DNA from: Mycobacterium yunnanensis
Lineage (GTDB): Bacteria > Actinomycetota > Actinomycetes > Mycobacteriales > Mycobacteriaceae
DNA length: 64,000 nucleotides
Direction of reading: 5' to 3'
NCBI RefSeq assembly: GCF_025823185.1
Contig: NZ_JACKVK010000001.1
Location: 442,846-506,845 of the forward strand
The position numbers were made by a program, and so were the translations under genes. Each line of letters begins with the position of its first letter. Position 1 is the first letter of the stretch. Under the pieces are notes generated by a model that was given only the letters and a program-made list of their open reading frames with translations, was not told the DNA's origin and ran no database searches. Of this stretch, positions 1 to 8,419 are shown in pieces.

Positions 1-771
1 ACCGTATTGCTCCGGGCTCCCGCCGGCCTCGACGACGATCTCGCGGAGCTGACGGTCCACCTCCGTGGCAGGAAGGTTCTCGGTGGCCAGGACGCCGTAC
101 CGGGTGAAGATTCGATGGTCGGACGGGACGCCCGCGGCGAACTTCGGCAGCACGTAACGCTGACGGCGCTGAGTGAGGACGACCGCGGCCGCGCCCTGCT
201 GGGCGAGTTCGGCAGCCACCTCCAGCGCGCTGACCGCGCACCCTGCCACCAGGATTCGGCGGCCGCGGAGGGCCTCGGCACCTCGATAGTGATAGGTGCT
301 CGAGGTGCCCACGGTGCCGGTGAACGTGTCGAGACCGGGCACGGGTGGGATGGCCGGGGTGTGGAACCGGCCGCTGGCCACCACCACGCGGTCGAACCTG
401 CTGCGTTCACCGTCGTGGCTCAGCCACCACCCGGCGCCGTCGCGATCCAGGTGTTCGACGGCGCTGCCGAACCTGATCCGCGACAGCAGCCCGAAGGTCC
501 TGGCGTAGCGGTAGAGGTAGTCGCGCACCTCCGCGCCCGACGGAAAGACGTTGGTACCGCGCGGCTCCAGATCGCTGAAGGCCGTCAGCACGCGACTGGT
601 GTTGGTGTGCATCGCCGGCCACACGCCGCTGGTGCCCGACAGGCCGGCCCACTGCCCGCCGAGGACGGGACTGCGTTCGAACACGGTCGGCTCGAAACCC
701 TGGGAGGTCAGCCAGCGCGCGGCGACCAATCCGCCGGGTCCCGCCCCGATCACCGCCGCGTCTGCCGTCAT
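1..771 (-). CDS. FAD-dependent monooxygenase/oxidoreductase (3' part cut by window edge)
   Basis: This minus-strand reading frame starts at an ATG at 771 and runs off the left edge without a stop, so only about 257 N-terminal residues are visible. The protein opens with MTADAAVIGAGPGGLVAARW, a classic FAD-binding Rossmann fingerprint (GxGxxG). It continues with FERSPVLGGQWAG, typical of flavin-containing monooxygenases and related NAD(P)-dependent flavoproteins. A second nucleotide-binding stretch (GRRILVAGCAVSALEVAAELA) fits the NAD(P)H domain. It probably oxidises a small hydrophobic substrate in the cytoplasm, but nothing here identifies the substrate. It diverges from the amidohydrolase gene at 822 with about 50 bases between the two starts, so the two may share a promoter region. 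Confidence 0.75.
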   Translation of the reverse strand, partial: MTADAAVIGAGPGGLVAARWLTSQGFEPTVFERSPVLGGQWAGLSGTSGVWPAMHTNTSRVLTAFSDLEPRGTNVFPSGAEVRDYLYRYARTFGLLSRIRFGSAVEHLDRDGAGWWLSHDGERSRFDRVVVASGRFHTPAIPPVPGLDTFTGTVGTSSTYHYRGAEALRGRRILVAGCAVSALEVAAELAQQGAAAVVLTQRRQRYVLPKFAAGVPSDHRIFTRYGVLATENLPATEVDRQLREIVVEAGGSPEQYG

Positions 772-821
772 CGGCCCACTCTCGCACGCCCGTCACGAGG
801 TTCGGAGCGTAAGAAGGAACG

Positions 822-1826
822 ATGCGCATCATCACCGTCGAAGAACACTTCGACCATCCGGAGTCGGTGGCCAGGGTGCTGGAGTTGTCCGGACCGGGGC
901 CGATCACGCCCGACGCCGGGTTCGGCGAGTTCCTCGGGACGTTCATGCCCGACCGTGACTCCGCGGAACGCCTCGCAGGCACCCGCCTTGCGCACATGGA
1001 CCGGGCCGGAATCGACGTTCAGGTGGTGTCGCATGGCGCGAACAGTCCCGGCAACCTCGCCCATCCCGAGGCCGTTCGGTTGTGCCGCGCGGTGAACGAC
1101 GAACTCGCGCGGCAGATCTCGGAGCATCCCACCCGGTTCCGCGGCTTCGCGACGCTGCCGCTGCACGATCCCGCCGCGGCGGCCGACGAGCTGAAGAGGT
1201 GCGTGGGGGAGCTGGGCTTCGTGGGGGCGCTCACCCACGGCGCCATCGACGGGGTCTTCCTCGACGACCCCAGGTTCGAGCCCGTCCTCGCGGCGGCCGA
1301 GGCGGTGACGTTGCCGATCTACGTCCATCCCGGCATGCCCCAACGCGCCGTCTCGACGCCCTATTACGCAGGCTCGTGGCCGGCGTCCGTGCAGTTCCTG
1401 TTCGCCGGTCCGGCGTTCGGGTGGCACGCCGAGGCGGGTATCCACGTGCTGCGCCTCATCCTGTCCGGTGCGCTGGACCGGCACCCGAATCTCCGCCTGC
1501 TGAGCGGACATTGGGGCGAGTTGGTCGCCGGTTGGCTCGATCGGTTGGACGAGGTCGTGGGGTGGGTCGACTACCTGGACCGCGCGCCGAGCGCGTACTA
1601 CCGCGAGCAGGTGTGGGTGACGCCGTCGGGAATGTTCAGCCAGAACCAGCTGAACTTCATCGTCGCCGAGGTCGGGGCCGACCGGATCATCCACTCCGAG
1701 GACTTTCCATACGTGGTGCGCGACAACGTCGCCGAGTTCCTCGAGCAGGCCGACCTCACCGAGTCCCAGCGTGTCGCGATCGCGCACGGCAATGCCGAGA
1801 AGCTGCTCGGAATGTCAGGGCAGTAG
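822..1826 (+). CDS. Amidohydrolase family protein (amidohydrolase_2 / ACMSD-like decarboxylase)
   Basis: This 334-residue protein looks like the amidohydrolase_2 TIM-barrel family, which includes aminocarboxymuconate-semialdehyde decarboxylase and gamma-resorcylate decarboxylase. The start MRIITVEEHF resembles the N-terminal metal-site strand of the family, although the usual HxH pair is reduced to ExHF. Further family features are YVHPGMP near residue 165, a LLSGHWGE motif near residue 225 and a late HSEDFPY segment that supplies the usual acidic metal ligand. Such enzymes use a divalent metal to hydrolyse or decarboxylate cyclic carboxylates. The substrate is unknown. The stop overlaps the convergent acetyltransferase pseudogene by 12 bases. 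Confidence 0.8.
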   Translation: MRIITVEEHFDHPESVARVLELSGPGPITPDAGFGEFLGTFMPDRDSAERLAGTRLAHMDRAGIDVQVVSHGANSPGNLAHPEAVRLCRAVNDELARQISEHPTRFRGFATLPLHDPAAAADELKRCVGELGFVGALTHGAIDGVFLDDPRFEPVLAAAEAVTLPIYVHPGMPQRAVSTPYYAGSWPASVQFLFAGPAFGWHAEAGIHVLRLILSGALDRHPNLRLLSGHWGELVAGWLDRLDEVVGWVDYLDRAPSAYYREQVWVTPSGMFSQNQLNFIVAEVGADRIIHSEDFPYVVRDNVAEFLEQADLTESQRVAIAHGNAEKLLGMSGQ

Positions 1827-2730
1827 CAGGAAGACGTCCTCGAGGACGCACGAGCGACCGGCCCGCCAGGCCGTGCGCCGCGACGCGTGGTTGTGCGCGT
1901 CGATGGTGCCGATCAGCAGCTGGTCCCCGTTTTCGAGCTGGCGGCCTGCCCAGGCGCGTTGCGCCGACGATGCGTAGCCGTTGCCCGCGTGCTCGGCGTC
2001 GACGACTTCCTCGTGGACCTCGTCGCCTTCGATCCAGCCGATGCGACCCGGGACGACGGCGAAGGCTCCGACGACGTCGTCGCCCACCACGATCGAGGTG
2101 AGCTGGCCGGCCGCGTGCCACTCTCGGAGGTCGTCGGCATCGGCCGGCGCCAGGTTGCGACCGAGGGCCGGGGCGTCGGCGTCGACCCGGTCGTAGCCGC
2201 CGGCGGACCAGGTCGACGCCGTCGTCGACGTCGGCGAACGGCGCCAGCGATACCCGGCCGTCCGGTGGCGGCATGTCGCGGTACCGGGCCAGATGGACGC
2301 CCTGATCGGCCAACACGCGCGGCCCGTCGACGAAGCCCGGCCGGCCACGAACGCGCGCGAAGGCCACCCCGAACGTCGACCACTCGCGGTGGACGGACCG
2401 TCGGAGGGCGTCGAGGTCTGCGAAGTCGTGGGCGACCACCTCGACGAAGGGCCTGCCGACGTCACGACCGTAGAAGCGGATGCCACCGAGAAGGGCGCCG
2501 TGCGCCGTCTCGAGGACACGGTGCGCGTAGTCACCGGGAGCCACCCCCGGCAACTCGACGTGATCGGTGAACAGCCGGACGTACGCCTGGTCGTCGACCT
2601 TGGCGAACTCGTCGTCCAGCCACCGGGACACGACGCGGTCGCCGCGCGCGCCGAACAGCGTCCACGCGAGATCACGGTGCTGACGCAGTGAGCCGTCGAG
2701 AAGGCGCTGGTAGAGCCGGGAAGTCCGCAT
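1815..2730 (-). pseudogene. GNAT-like N-acetyltransferase broken by a one-base frameshift
   Basis: Two reading frames together make one protein of about 305 residues. The N-terminal part starts at the ATG at 2730 (MRTSRLYQRLLDGSLRQHRD) and reads sensibly to ADVDDGVDLV near 2210. The C-terminal part continues in the next frame from GGYDRVDADAPALG to the stop at 1815. The change of frame lies near 2200-2207 in a run of CCG/CGG triplets, and one extra base explains it. The C-terminal half has GNAT-like features (VVGDDVVGAFAVVPGRIGW, then a NGYASSAQRAW stretch). It may be a true pseudogene or a sequencing error in a GC-rich repeat. The acyl acceptor is unknown. The gene is convergent with the amidohydrolase. 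Confidence 0.6.
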
Positions 2731-2827
2731 CAGCGCAGAAGCGTGCCACCTTCGGCAGATCACGGCCACCGAATTTCACACCGGACCAATCGCGCGGAGT
2801 CGCACCCCTGGGCTCTATCGTGTCGCT

Positions 2828-3673
2828 GTGCCGGAGATGGATCGTCGAAACCTACTGTTCATGTCGGGATTGGGCCTCTTGGCCGCGGCGATCCCACTTC
2901 CCACCGCCGGTGCGGCGCCCTCGGAACCCGGGCCGACGCCGCTGGCGCCACCCCCGGAGACCGCCACCCCCGCGTTCCTCTTCCACGACGAGTTCGACGG
3001 TCCGGCGGGCTCGGCGCCAGACCCCTCGAAGTGGATCGTCTCGACGGCCCGCGAGACCATCAAGAACCCCGTGTTCTGGGATCGGCCCGAGAACATGGGG
3101 CAGTACCGGAACGACCGCCGCAACGTCTTCCTCGACGGCAAGTCCAACCTCGTCATCCGCGCCACCAAGGAGAACGGAAAGTACTTCGGGGGCAAGCTGA
3201 CCGGCACCTGGCGAGGCGGTATCGGCCTCACCTGGGAGGCCCGGATCAAATTCGACTGCCTGACCCTGGGGTGTTGGCCGGCTTGGTGGCTGCTCAACGA
3301 CGATCCCGTGCGCGGCGGTGAGATCGACCTCGTCGAGTGGTACGGCAACGGCAGCTGGCCTTCGGGGTCCACCGTGCACGCCCGGCTGGACGGGACGTCG
3401 TTCGCCACGCAGCCGTTCGACGTGGACAACGCCTGGCACGTCTGGCGCTGCACGTGGACCGATGCGGGGATGTACTTCTGGCGCGACTACGCGCCGGGGA
3501 TGGAGCCCTACTTCACCGTGCCGGCCAACTCCCTGGACGACTGGCCGTTCAACGATCCGGGCTATCAGCTGGCCCCGATGCTGAATCTGGCGGTCGCCGG
3601 CTCCGGGGGCGGAGACCCCGCCGGCGGCACCTATCCGGCCGACATGCTCGTCGACTGGGTGCGCGTCTGGTGA
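2828..3673 (+). CDS. Secreted glycoside hydrolase family 16 protein
   Basis: This protein has 281 residues from a GTG start, or 278 from the ATG at 2837. It begins with a twin-arginine-like signal (DRRNLLFMSG followed by a hydrophobic stretch ending in AGAAP), so export through Tat is likely. The mature part has GH16 features: FHDEFDG near the start and the catalytic signature GEIDLVEWYG with the E-x-D-x-x-E acidic residues near 165-170. Tryptophan-rich segments (WRGGIGLTWEARIKFD, CWPAWWLLN) line the expected beta-sandwich cleft. GH16 enzymes cleave or transglycosylate beta-glucans and galactans, so it may modify an extracellular or cell-envelope polysaccharide. It stands alone and has no sugar-uptake genes beside it. 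Confidence 0.85.
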   Translation: MPEMDRRNLLFMSGLGLLAAAIPLPTAGAAPSEPGPTPLAPPPETATPAFLFHDEFDGPAGSAPDPSKWIVSTARETIKNPVFWDRPENMGQYRNDRRNVFLDGKSNLVIRATKENGKYFGGKLTGTWRGGIGLTWEARIKFDCLTLGCWPAWWLLNDDPVRGGEIDLVEWYGNGSWPSGSTVHARLDGTSFATQPFDVDNAWHVWRCTWTDAGMYFWRDYAPGMEPYFTVPANSLDDWPFNDPGYQLAPMLNLAVAGSGGGDPAGGTYPADMLVDWVRVW

Positions 3674-3708
3674 CACCCTCCGGGTGCTCGTGAGCGCCGT
3701 CACCGCGC

Positions 3709-3766
3709 GTACTTCGCCTCTGGCGGAATAAAAGTCCTCATCCATTCGTCGGTTACTGCGAAGTAC
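3709..3766. repeat. Two inverted 9-bp sites (GTACTTCGC) flanking a 40-base spacer
   Basis: GTACTTCGC occurs at 3709-3717 and its exact reverse complement at 3758-3766. Both lie in the 122-base gap between the GH16 gene and the small secreted protein gene. The right copy lies about 30 bases upstream of the start codon at 3796. A paired operator is possible, and so is a long-looped transcript hairpin. Nothing in the sequence decides between them. Confidence 0.35.
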
Positions 3767-3795
3767 TAATGAGCGTTTGGATGAAGGAGCACCCC

Positions 3796-4032
3796 ATGAG
3801 TTCACGCAGCAAGACGTTCGCAGCCATCGCCGGTGGCGCCATGGTCACCCTCGGCATCGTCGGGGCCACGATCGCGCAGGCCGCCCCGGGGGCCGTCGCC
3901 GATTCGGAGATGTCGACGGGCACCACGAGCACCGTCACCACCGCGCCCGGCACGCCGCCAATCCCCATGGCGCAGCCCAGCATCAAGGGTCCGGCGCCGC
4001 TGCCGGCCGAGGAGCAGGGTCTGCCTGGCTGA
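3796..4032 (+). CDS. Small secreted mycobacterial protein, function unknown
   Basis: This is a 78-residue protein. I chose the ATG at 3796 because AAGGAG lies six bases upstream; an upstream in-frame ATG at 3769 lacks such a site. The N-terminus is basic (MSSRSKTF), followed by a hydrophobic core (AAIAGGAMVTLGIVGATIAQ) and an AQAAP cleavage site, so it is a Sec signal peptide. The mature peptide is only about 45 residues and is rich in Thr, Pro and Ala, with a PMAQPSIKGPAPLPAEEQG tail. It has no cysteines and no recognisable domain. It resembles the many small exported peptides of mycobacteria. I cannot assign a function. Confidence 0.65.
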   Translation: MSSRSKTFAAIAGGAMVTLGIVGATIAQAAPGAVADSEMSTGTTSTVTTAPGTPPIPMAQPSIKGPAPLPAEEQGLPG

Positions 4033-4042
4033 TTCAGCCGAA

Positions 4043-4066
4043 ACTACATAGGAAGACCTATGTAGT
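4043..4066. promoter_or_regulatory. Perfect 10-bp inverted repeat (ACTACATAGG-AAGA-CCTATGTAGT)
   Basis: A perfect dyad with a four-base centre lies 11 bases after the small secreted protein stop and about 180 bases before marR. It is AT-rich against a GC-rich background. Size and symmetry suit a MarR-type operator. It could equally be a factor-independent terminator for the upstream gene, although no T-run follows it. Confidence 0.45.
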
Positions 4067-4247
4067 CGCATGGGACCGATCGTGGTGCGATGGCCCCGGT
4101 ACCGTGTGGTGCCGGGGCCGTCGCCATGTTCGGACACCCTGGCGGACCTGTGTTCTCAGCGTCCTCGCAGAGTACTTGCAGTCTCCTGGCTCAGTTGGCA
4201 TCAGCCGCCAAAGTCTGCCATCTGCATAGGCATCGTGATATAAAGCG

Positions 4248-4790
4248 GTGGTGGAATCGGTGCGATCACGACACGAGCCCGACGGTTCGATCGGCGAGAT
4301 GATGGATGTTGCCGCCGACCTCACCATCCGCCACCTGGCGGAGCGCGCCGGGCTGAGTGCAAGCGCGGCAATACTTTTGAACCGGCTGGCCCAGGAGGGA
4401 TCGGCACGCCTCACCACCCTCGCCGGCCTGGAGGGCACCTCGCAGCCGTCGATGACGCAAATGGTCCAGCGGCTGGAACGCCAGGGCCTCGTCGAACGGA
4501 CCGGTGACCCCGAGGACGGCAGAGCCGCGGTCGTCTCACTCGCCCCCGCTGCTCAGGCCCGGCTGGACGCCCGCACCTCGGCCCGCCGGGGCCGACTCGC
4601 CACCCTGATGGACACCCTGACCTCCGAAGAGGAGTTCTCCCTCGAGCTCGCCGCGGGGGTCGCACTGCCGATCCTGCGACGGTTGAGCGAGACCGCCGCC
4701 GCGGCGCGAGGGCACGACGCCGACGGCCCACCGTGCGGGGACACCCCCGAGGACGGGACACCGCGATGCGACCAAGGAGTCCGGACATGA
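4248..4790 (+). CDS. MarR family transcriptional regulator
   Basis: This 180-residue protein has a winged-helix MarR core. The recognition region [39 protein letters not shown] matches the family's helix-turn-helix and DxR wing. The N-terminal helices ([24 protein letters not shown]) would form the dimer interface. MarR proteins are usually repressors released by small phenolic or lipophilic ligands. The start is GTG, and a TATAAA-like element at about 4239-4244 leaves almost no leader. Its stop overlaps the next start as ATGA at 4787-4790, so it is translationally coupled to the broken DUF5078 gene. An AT-rich dyad at 4043-4066 is a candidate operator. Confidence 0.85.
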   Translation: MVESVRSRHEPDGSIGEMMDVAADLTIRHLAERAGLSASAAILLNRLAQEGSARLTTLAGLEGTSQPSMTQMVQRLERQGLVERTGDPEDGRAAVVSLAPAAQARLDARTSARRGRLATLMDTLTSEEEFSLELAAGVALPILRRLSETAAAARGHDADGPPCGDTPEDGTPRCDQGVRT

Positions 4791-5226
4791 CCTCACGTCA
4801 CTCGACGGCACGGCGCGTCACGCTCGTCGCCGCGGCGCTCGGCGCCCTCGCGACGTCTCTGGCGGGGCCGGCGGCCGCCGACGCCACCGACGACTTCCCC
4901 ATCCCGCACCGGATGATCGTCACCACCTGCGACACCGAGCAGTACATGGCCGCCGCCCGCGACACCAGCCCGGTGTACTTCGAGCGCTACATGATCGACA
5001 GGCCTTCGACCGCATCCACTGGTTCTTCTCCCTGGACCCCGTCGCCCGCCGCCAGTACTCCGAGGACACCGCCACCAACGTCTACTACGAGAACGTGGCC
5101 ACCCACTGGGGCAACTGGGCCAAACTCTTCTTCAACAACAAGGGCGTTGTGGCCAAGGCCACCGACGTCTGCACGAGCTACCCCCGCGGCGACATGTCCA
5201 TCTGGAACTGGGAAGCCACGCCCTAG
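4787..5226 (+). pseudogene. DUF5078-like secreted protein, disrupted by a frameshift/deletion
   Basis: The gene starts with a good signal peptide ([20 protein letters not shown], ending near AAADA). It then reads [20 protein letters not shown] and VYFERYMID in one frame. After about position 5000 the sensible sequence moves to another frame: [20 protein letters not shown], then WNWEATP and a TAG at 5224-5226. The length 4787-5226 is not a multiple of three, so bases were lost or gained at the joint, most likely a small deletion just after MID. The two halves resemble mycobacterial DUF5078 secreted proteins of unknown function. The start is coupled to marR by ATGA. In the wrong frame the N-terminal half reads on without a stop into the synthase gene at 5321. 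Confidence 0.6.
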
Positions 5227-5320
5227 AGGGTGCCTCGCCGGGGCGGCAAGCCCATCCCCCTGTGTGGCTCGGGTGAGCGGGACGGGAGAATCGTCTCCAC
5301 ACTCGAAGAGGAGGCTTGAG

Positions 5321-6559
5321 ATGCTGCGCGACTTTCCCGACGTAGTCGTCACCGGGTTCGCGACGACCAACGCGCTGGCCACCGACGCCGAGACGACCTG
5401 GACCTCCCTGCTGGACGGTGGCTCCGGCATCCGTCCGCTGGCGGGGGACTTCGTCGGCGAACTCCACCTGCCGGTGAGAATCGGTGGTCAACTCCTCGAG
5501 GACTTCGACTCCGAACTGAGCAGGGTGGAGCTGCGTCGGCTGTCCTACCCGCAGAAGATGGCCCTGGTGCTCGGGCGGCGCGCGTGGGCCGACTGCGGTG
5601 CGCCCGAGATGGATCCCACCAGGCTCGCGGTGTCGGTGAGCACCGGTTACGGCAACGCCGAGGAGGTCATCCTCGCCTACATCGGGATGCGCGACCGCGG
5701 CCTCAAGGCGGTGTCGCCGCTGGCCGTCCAGATGTTCATGCCCAACGGCGCGGCCGCGGCGATCGGCTTGGACCGGGAAGCCCGCGCGGGCGTGTCGGCC
5801 CCCATGATGGGTGACGCGTCCGGCGCAGCCGCCATCGCCCAGGCCTGGCAGCAGATCGTATTCGGAGACGCCGACGTCGTGGTCTGCGGTGCCGTGGAGT
5901 CGCCGATCGAGGGCGTTCCCATCGCCGCCTACTCCCAGATCGACGGCCTGATGGCCACCGACGACGGCGACCCGGCCGGAGCCTGCCGGCCGTTCGACGC
6001 CAACCGCACCGGCATGGTGCTCGGCGAGGGTGGTGCCCTTCTGATCCTGGAAACCGAGGAGCATGCCAAGGCCAGGGGAGCGCGCATCCTCGCACGGCTG
6101 ATGGGGGCGGCGTCCACCTCCGACGGGTACGACGCGCTGCTGCCAGACCCCAGTGCCGAACAGGAGGCACACGCCCTGACGCGGGCCGTCGAATTGGCCG
6201 GCCTCACCCCGGCCGACGTCGACCTCGTCAACGCCCACGCCACGGGCACGGTCGCCGGCGACCTCGTCGAGGCCACCGCGCTGCAGAAGGTGCTCGGTTC
6301 TCACCGTCCGCCCGTCTACGCCCCAAAGGCCGCGCTGGGCAACACCTTCGGGGCGGCTGGCGCGATCGAAGCGGTGCTGACGGTGCAGTCCCTGCGCGAC
6401 GGCGTCGTGCCGGCCACGCTGAACACCACCCAACTCGACGAGCGTGTCGACCTCGACGTCGTCACCGGCGAGCCTCGCCGATCCGACTACCGGTACGCGG
6501 TGAGCAACACCTTCGCCTTCGGGGGCCACAACGTGGTGCTGGCCTTCGGCAAGTACTAG
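5321..6559 (+). CDS. Beta-ketoacyl-ACP synthase homologue lacking active-site Cys and second His
   Basis: This 412-residue protein has the KasA/FabF thiolase fold throughout and ends in the family signature [14 protein letters not shown]. The start at 5321 is supported by AGGAGG six bases upstream. The catalytic positions are unusual. The nucleophile motif reads MMGDASGA, so Asp165 replaces Cys. The first histidine is kept (VNAHATGT, His306) and so is the lysine (Lys336). The second histidine motif reads [10 protein letters not shown], so Asn341 replaces His. Without Cys it cannot form the acyl-enzyme, so normal condensation is unlikely. Chain-length-factor subunits of type II polyketide synthases are a precedent for a non-condensing partner. 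The neighbouring acyltransferase suggests a role in lipid metabolism, which is inference. Confidence 0.8.
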   Translation: MLRDFPDVVVTGFATTNALATDAETTWTSLLDGGSGIRPLAGDFVGELHLPVRIGGQLLEDFDSELSRVELRRLSYPQKMALVLGRRAWADCGAPEMDPTRLAVSVSTGYGNAEEVILAYIGMRDRGLKAVSPLAVQMFMPNGAAAAIGLDREARAGVSAPMMGDASGAAAIAQAWQQIVFGDADVVVCGAVESPIEGVPIAAYSQIDGLMATDDGDPAGACRPFDANRTGMVLGEGGALLILETEEHAKARGARILARLMGAASTSDGYDALLPDPSAEQEAHALTRAVELAGLTPADVDLVNAHATGTVAGDLVEATALQKVLGSHRPPVYAPKAALGNTFGAAGAIEAVLTVQSLRDGVVPATLNTTQLDERVDLDVVTGEPRRSDYRYAVSNTFAFGGHNVVLAFGKY

Positions 6560-6562
6560 CGG

Positions 6563-7942
6563 TCAGACGCCGACGGCCTGCTCGAGTTCGGCCAGCGAGT
6601 TCTCCAGGTGCATCAGCAGGCGCTGCAGATGGGGCACGCTGCGCCGGCACCCGACGAGGCCGAAGTCCAGGTTGTCTGCGTTGTTGGTCATGGTGATGTT
6701 GAGCGCCTGCCCGTCAAGGGCGATGGAGAACGGATAGTTTCCGTCGAGTCGAGAGCCATTCCAGTACAACGGCTCCGACGCGCCGGGGACGTTGGAGATG
6801 ACGATGTTGAACGGTGGCGGGGCCGAGGAGACGAAACCGGGGAGCAGTCCCATCGCGAGTCCCGACATCAGGAAGGCCGACAGGGCCAGCGCCTGGGTCC
6901 GCGGCAGGTCGGCGAACACCTTCTTGTTGTCGGTCATGGAGGTGCTGATCGCGTCGAGCCGCTTCGCGGGGTCCACGACGTCGGTGGCAAGGTTGCACAG
7001 GATGGTGCCGACCATGTTGCCGCCGGCGTCCTGCTCGTCCTTGGTGCGCAGGCTGACCGGAACCATGGCCACCAGCGGAGAATCGGGCAGCGCGGCGCGT
7101 TCGACGAGATAGGCGCGCAGGGCGCCCGCGCACATCGCCAGCACGACGTCGTTGACCGTGACACCCGCGGCGGCCTTGACGGCCTTGATCCGCGACAGCG
7201 GCCAGGATTGGGCGGCCACCCGGCGGGCGCCCCCGATCGGCACGTTGAACATCGTCTTGGGCGCGCGGAACGGCAGTGTCAGTTGTTGTTCCAGGAGTGC
7301 CGCCCTGGCGATGGAGAGAGTCGACGGGGCAATCGACGCGATCGAGCCGACCGTCCCCGTCAGCGACTGCAGCGTCGAGCGGCCGCCGGAGTCCTTGGCG
7401 CGCTGCTTGGGCCCGAGGGTCCACGGGATGCGCATCTCCAGGTCGTCCGGGTCCGACGTCATCGTCCGGATGGTCAGCCGCTGGGCACTGATCCCGTCGA
7501 GCAGCGAGTGGTGAATCTTGGTGTAGACCGCGAACCGGCCGTCGCCGAGGCCTTCCACCAGGCTTGCCTCCCACAGCGGCCGGTGTCGGTCGAGCAGCGT
7601 GCCGTGCAGACGTGACACCAGCTCGAGCAGATCCCGCACCCGGCCCGGGCGGGGCAGCGCCGAACGTCGCAGGTGGTAGTCGATGTCGACGTCGTCGTCG
7701 AACGCCCACGCGAGGTTCGAGATGCCTCCGAGCACCCGGCCGGGATGCTTGCGGAACGTCGGCTGAAAGTCGTCGTTCTTGACGATCGCCTCGTACATGT
7801 CGCGGATGTAGTCCGGACCGGCGTCCTCGGGCGGCTCGAACAGTTGCAAGCCCGCGACGTGCATGGGATGTTCCCGGGATTCGCCAAGAAGGAACATCGA
7901 GTCCGTCGGCGACATGAGCTTCATGGGTGTGACGGTACCCAC
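6563..7942 (-). CDS. Wax ester synthase/diacylglycerol O-acyltransferase (WS/DGAT family)
   Basis: This 459-residue protein is full length for the mycobacterial Tgs family. The catalytic HHxxxDG motif is KIHHSLLDGISA near residue 145. The N-terminal MKLMSPTDSMFLLGESREHP and the late SNVPGASEPLYWNG segment are also diagnostic. Such enzymes transfer an acyl chain from acyl-CoA to diacylglycerol or a fatty alcohol at the membrane and build storage triacylglycerol or wax esters. The GTG start at 7942 has GGGAG almost touching it; the ATG at 7924 is an alternative. The stop lies three bases from that of the convergent synthase homologue. It is 36 bases downstream of the response regulator gene and may be cotranscribed with the signalling genes. 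Confidence 0.88.
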   Translation of the reverse strand: MGTVTPMKLMSPTDSMFLLGESREHPMHVAGLQLFEPPEDAGPDYIRDMYEAIVKNDDFQPTFRKHPGRVLGGISNLAWAFDDDVDIDYHLRRSALPRPGRVRDLLELVSRLHGTLLDRHRPLWEASLVEGLGDGRFAVYTKIHHSLLDGISAQRLTIRTMTSDPDDLEMRIPWTLGPKQRAKDSGGRSTLQSLTGTVGSIASIAPSTLSIARAALLEQQLTLPFRAPKTMFNVPIGGARRVAAQSWPLSRIKAVKAAAGVTVNDVVLAMCAGALRAYLVERAALPDSPLVAMVPVSLRTKDEQDAGGNMVGTILCNLATDVVDPAKRLDAISTSMTDNKKVFADLPRTQALALSAFLMSGLAMGLLPGFVSSAPPPFNIVISNVPGASEPLYWNGSRLDGNYPFSIALDGQALNITMTNNADNLDFGLVGCRRSVPHLQRLLMHLENSLAELEQAVGV

Positions 7943-7978
7943 ACTCCCTGAGATTCACTCACCGGAGGGCCCCGGTCG

Positions 7979-8419
7979 TCAGCCTTGCGGCAGCCGGACG
8001 ACCTGGACGAAGAACTCGTCGATCTGCCGGACCGCGTTCATGAACTGGTCCAGGTCGACCGGCTTGGTGACGTAGGCGTTGGCGTGCAGCTTGTAGCTGC
8101 GCAGGATGTCCTCCTCGGCGGCCGACGTGGTCAGCACGACCACCGGAATGTGGTTGAGGTCCGGGTCGGACTTGATCTTCTCGAGCAACTGGCGCCCGTC
8201 GTACTTCGGCAGGTTCAGGTCGAGCAGGATCAGGTCGGGGGTGGGCGCGTCGGCGTAGGGGCCGCGGCGATACAGGAAGTCCAGCCCCTCCTCGCCGTCG
8301 TGTGCCACGTGCAGGTTGTTCTTGATCTTGTTGTGCTCGAAGGCTTCCCGCGTGATGAGCTCGTCACCCGGGTCGTCCTCGACCAGTAGGACGTCGATCG
8401 GCCGAGCGGCTGATGTCAT
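7979..8419 (-). CDS. Single-domain response regulator (Rcp1-like receiver)
   Basis: This 146-residue protein is only a receiver domain with no output domain. LLVEDDPGDELITREAF carries the acidic pocket, LILLDLNLPKYDG the phosphorylated Asp, VVVLTTSA the Thr switch and YVTKPVDLDQF the conserved Lys. The insert LDFLYRRGPYADAPTPDLIL is typical of Rcp1-type regulators that pair with phytochrome-like kinases. The start is ATGA, overlapping the stop of the histidine kinase gene upstream, so the two are translationally coupled and very likely a kinase/receiver pair. Lacking DNA-binding output, it would relay phosphate or bind a partner protein. Confidence 0.88.
   Translation of the reverse strand: MTSAARPIDVLLVEDDPGDELITREAFEHNKIKNNLHVAHDGEEGLDFLYRRGPYADAPTPDLILLDLNLPKYDGRQLLEKIKSDPDLNHIPVVVLTTSAAEEDILRSYKLHANAYVTKPVDLDQFMNAVRQIDEFFVQVVRLPQG

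Noticed and set aside
4733..6559. A single 608-residue open frame joining a signal peptide to a ketoacyl synthase
   Set aside because: The middle third is low-complexity Pro/Thr/Ser, the DUF5078 sequence continues in another frame, and the synthase has its own AGGAGG and ATG at 5321.
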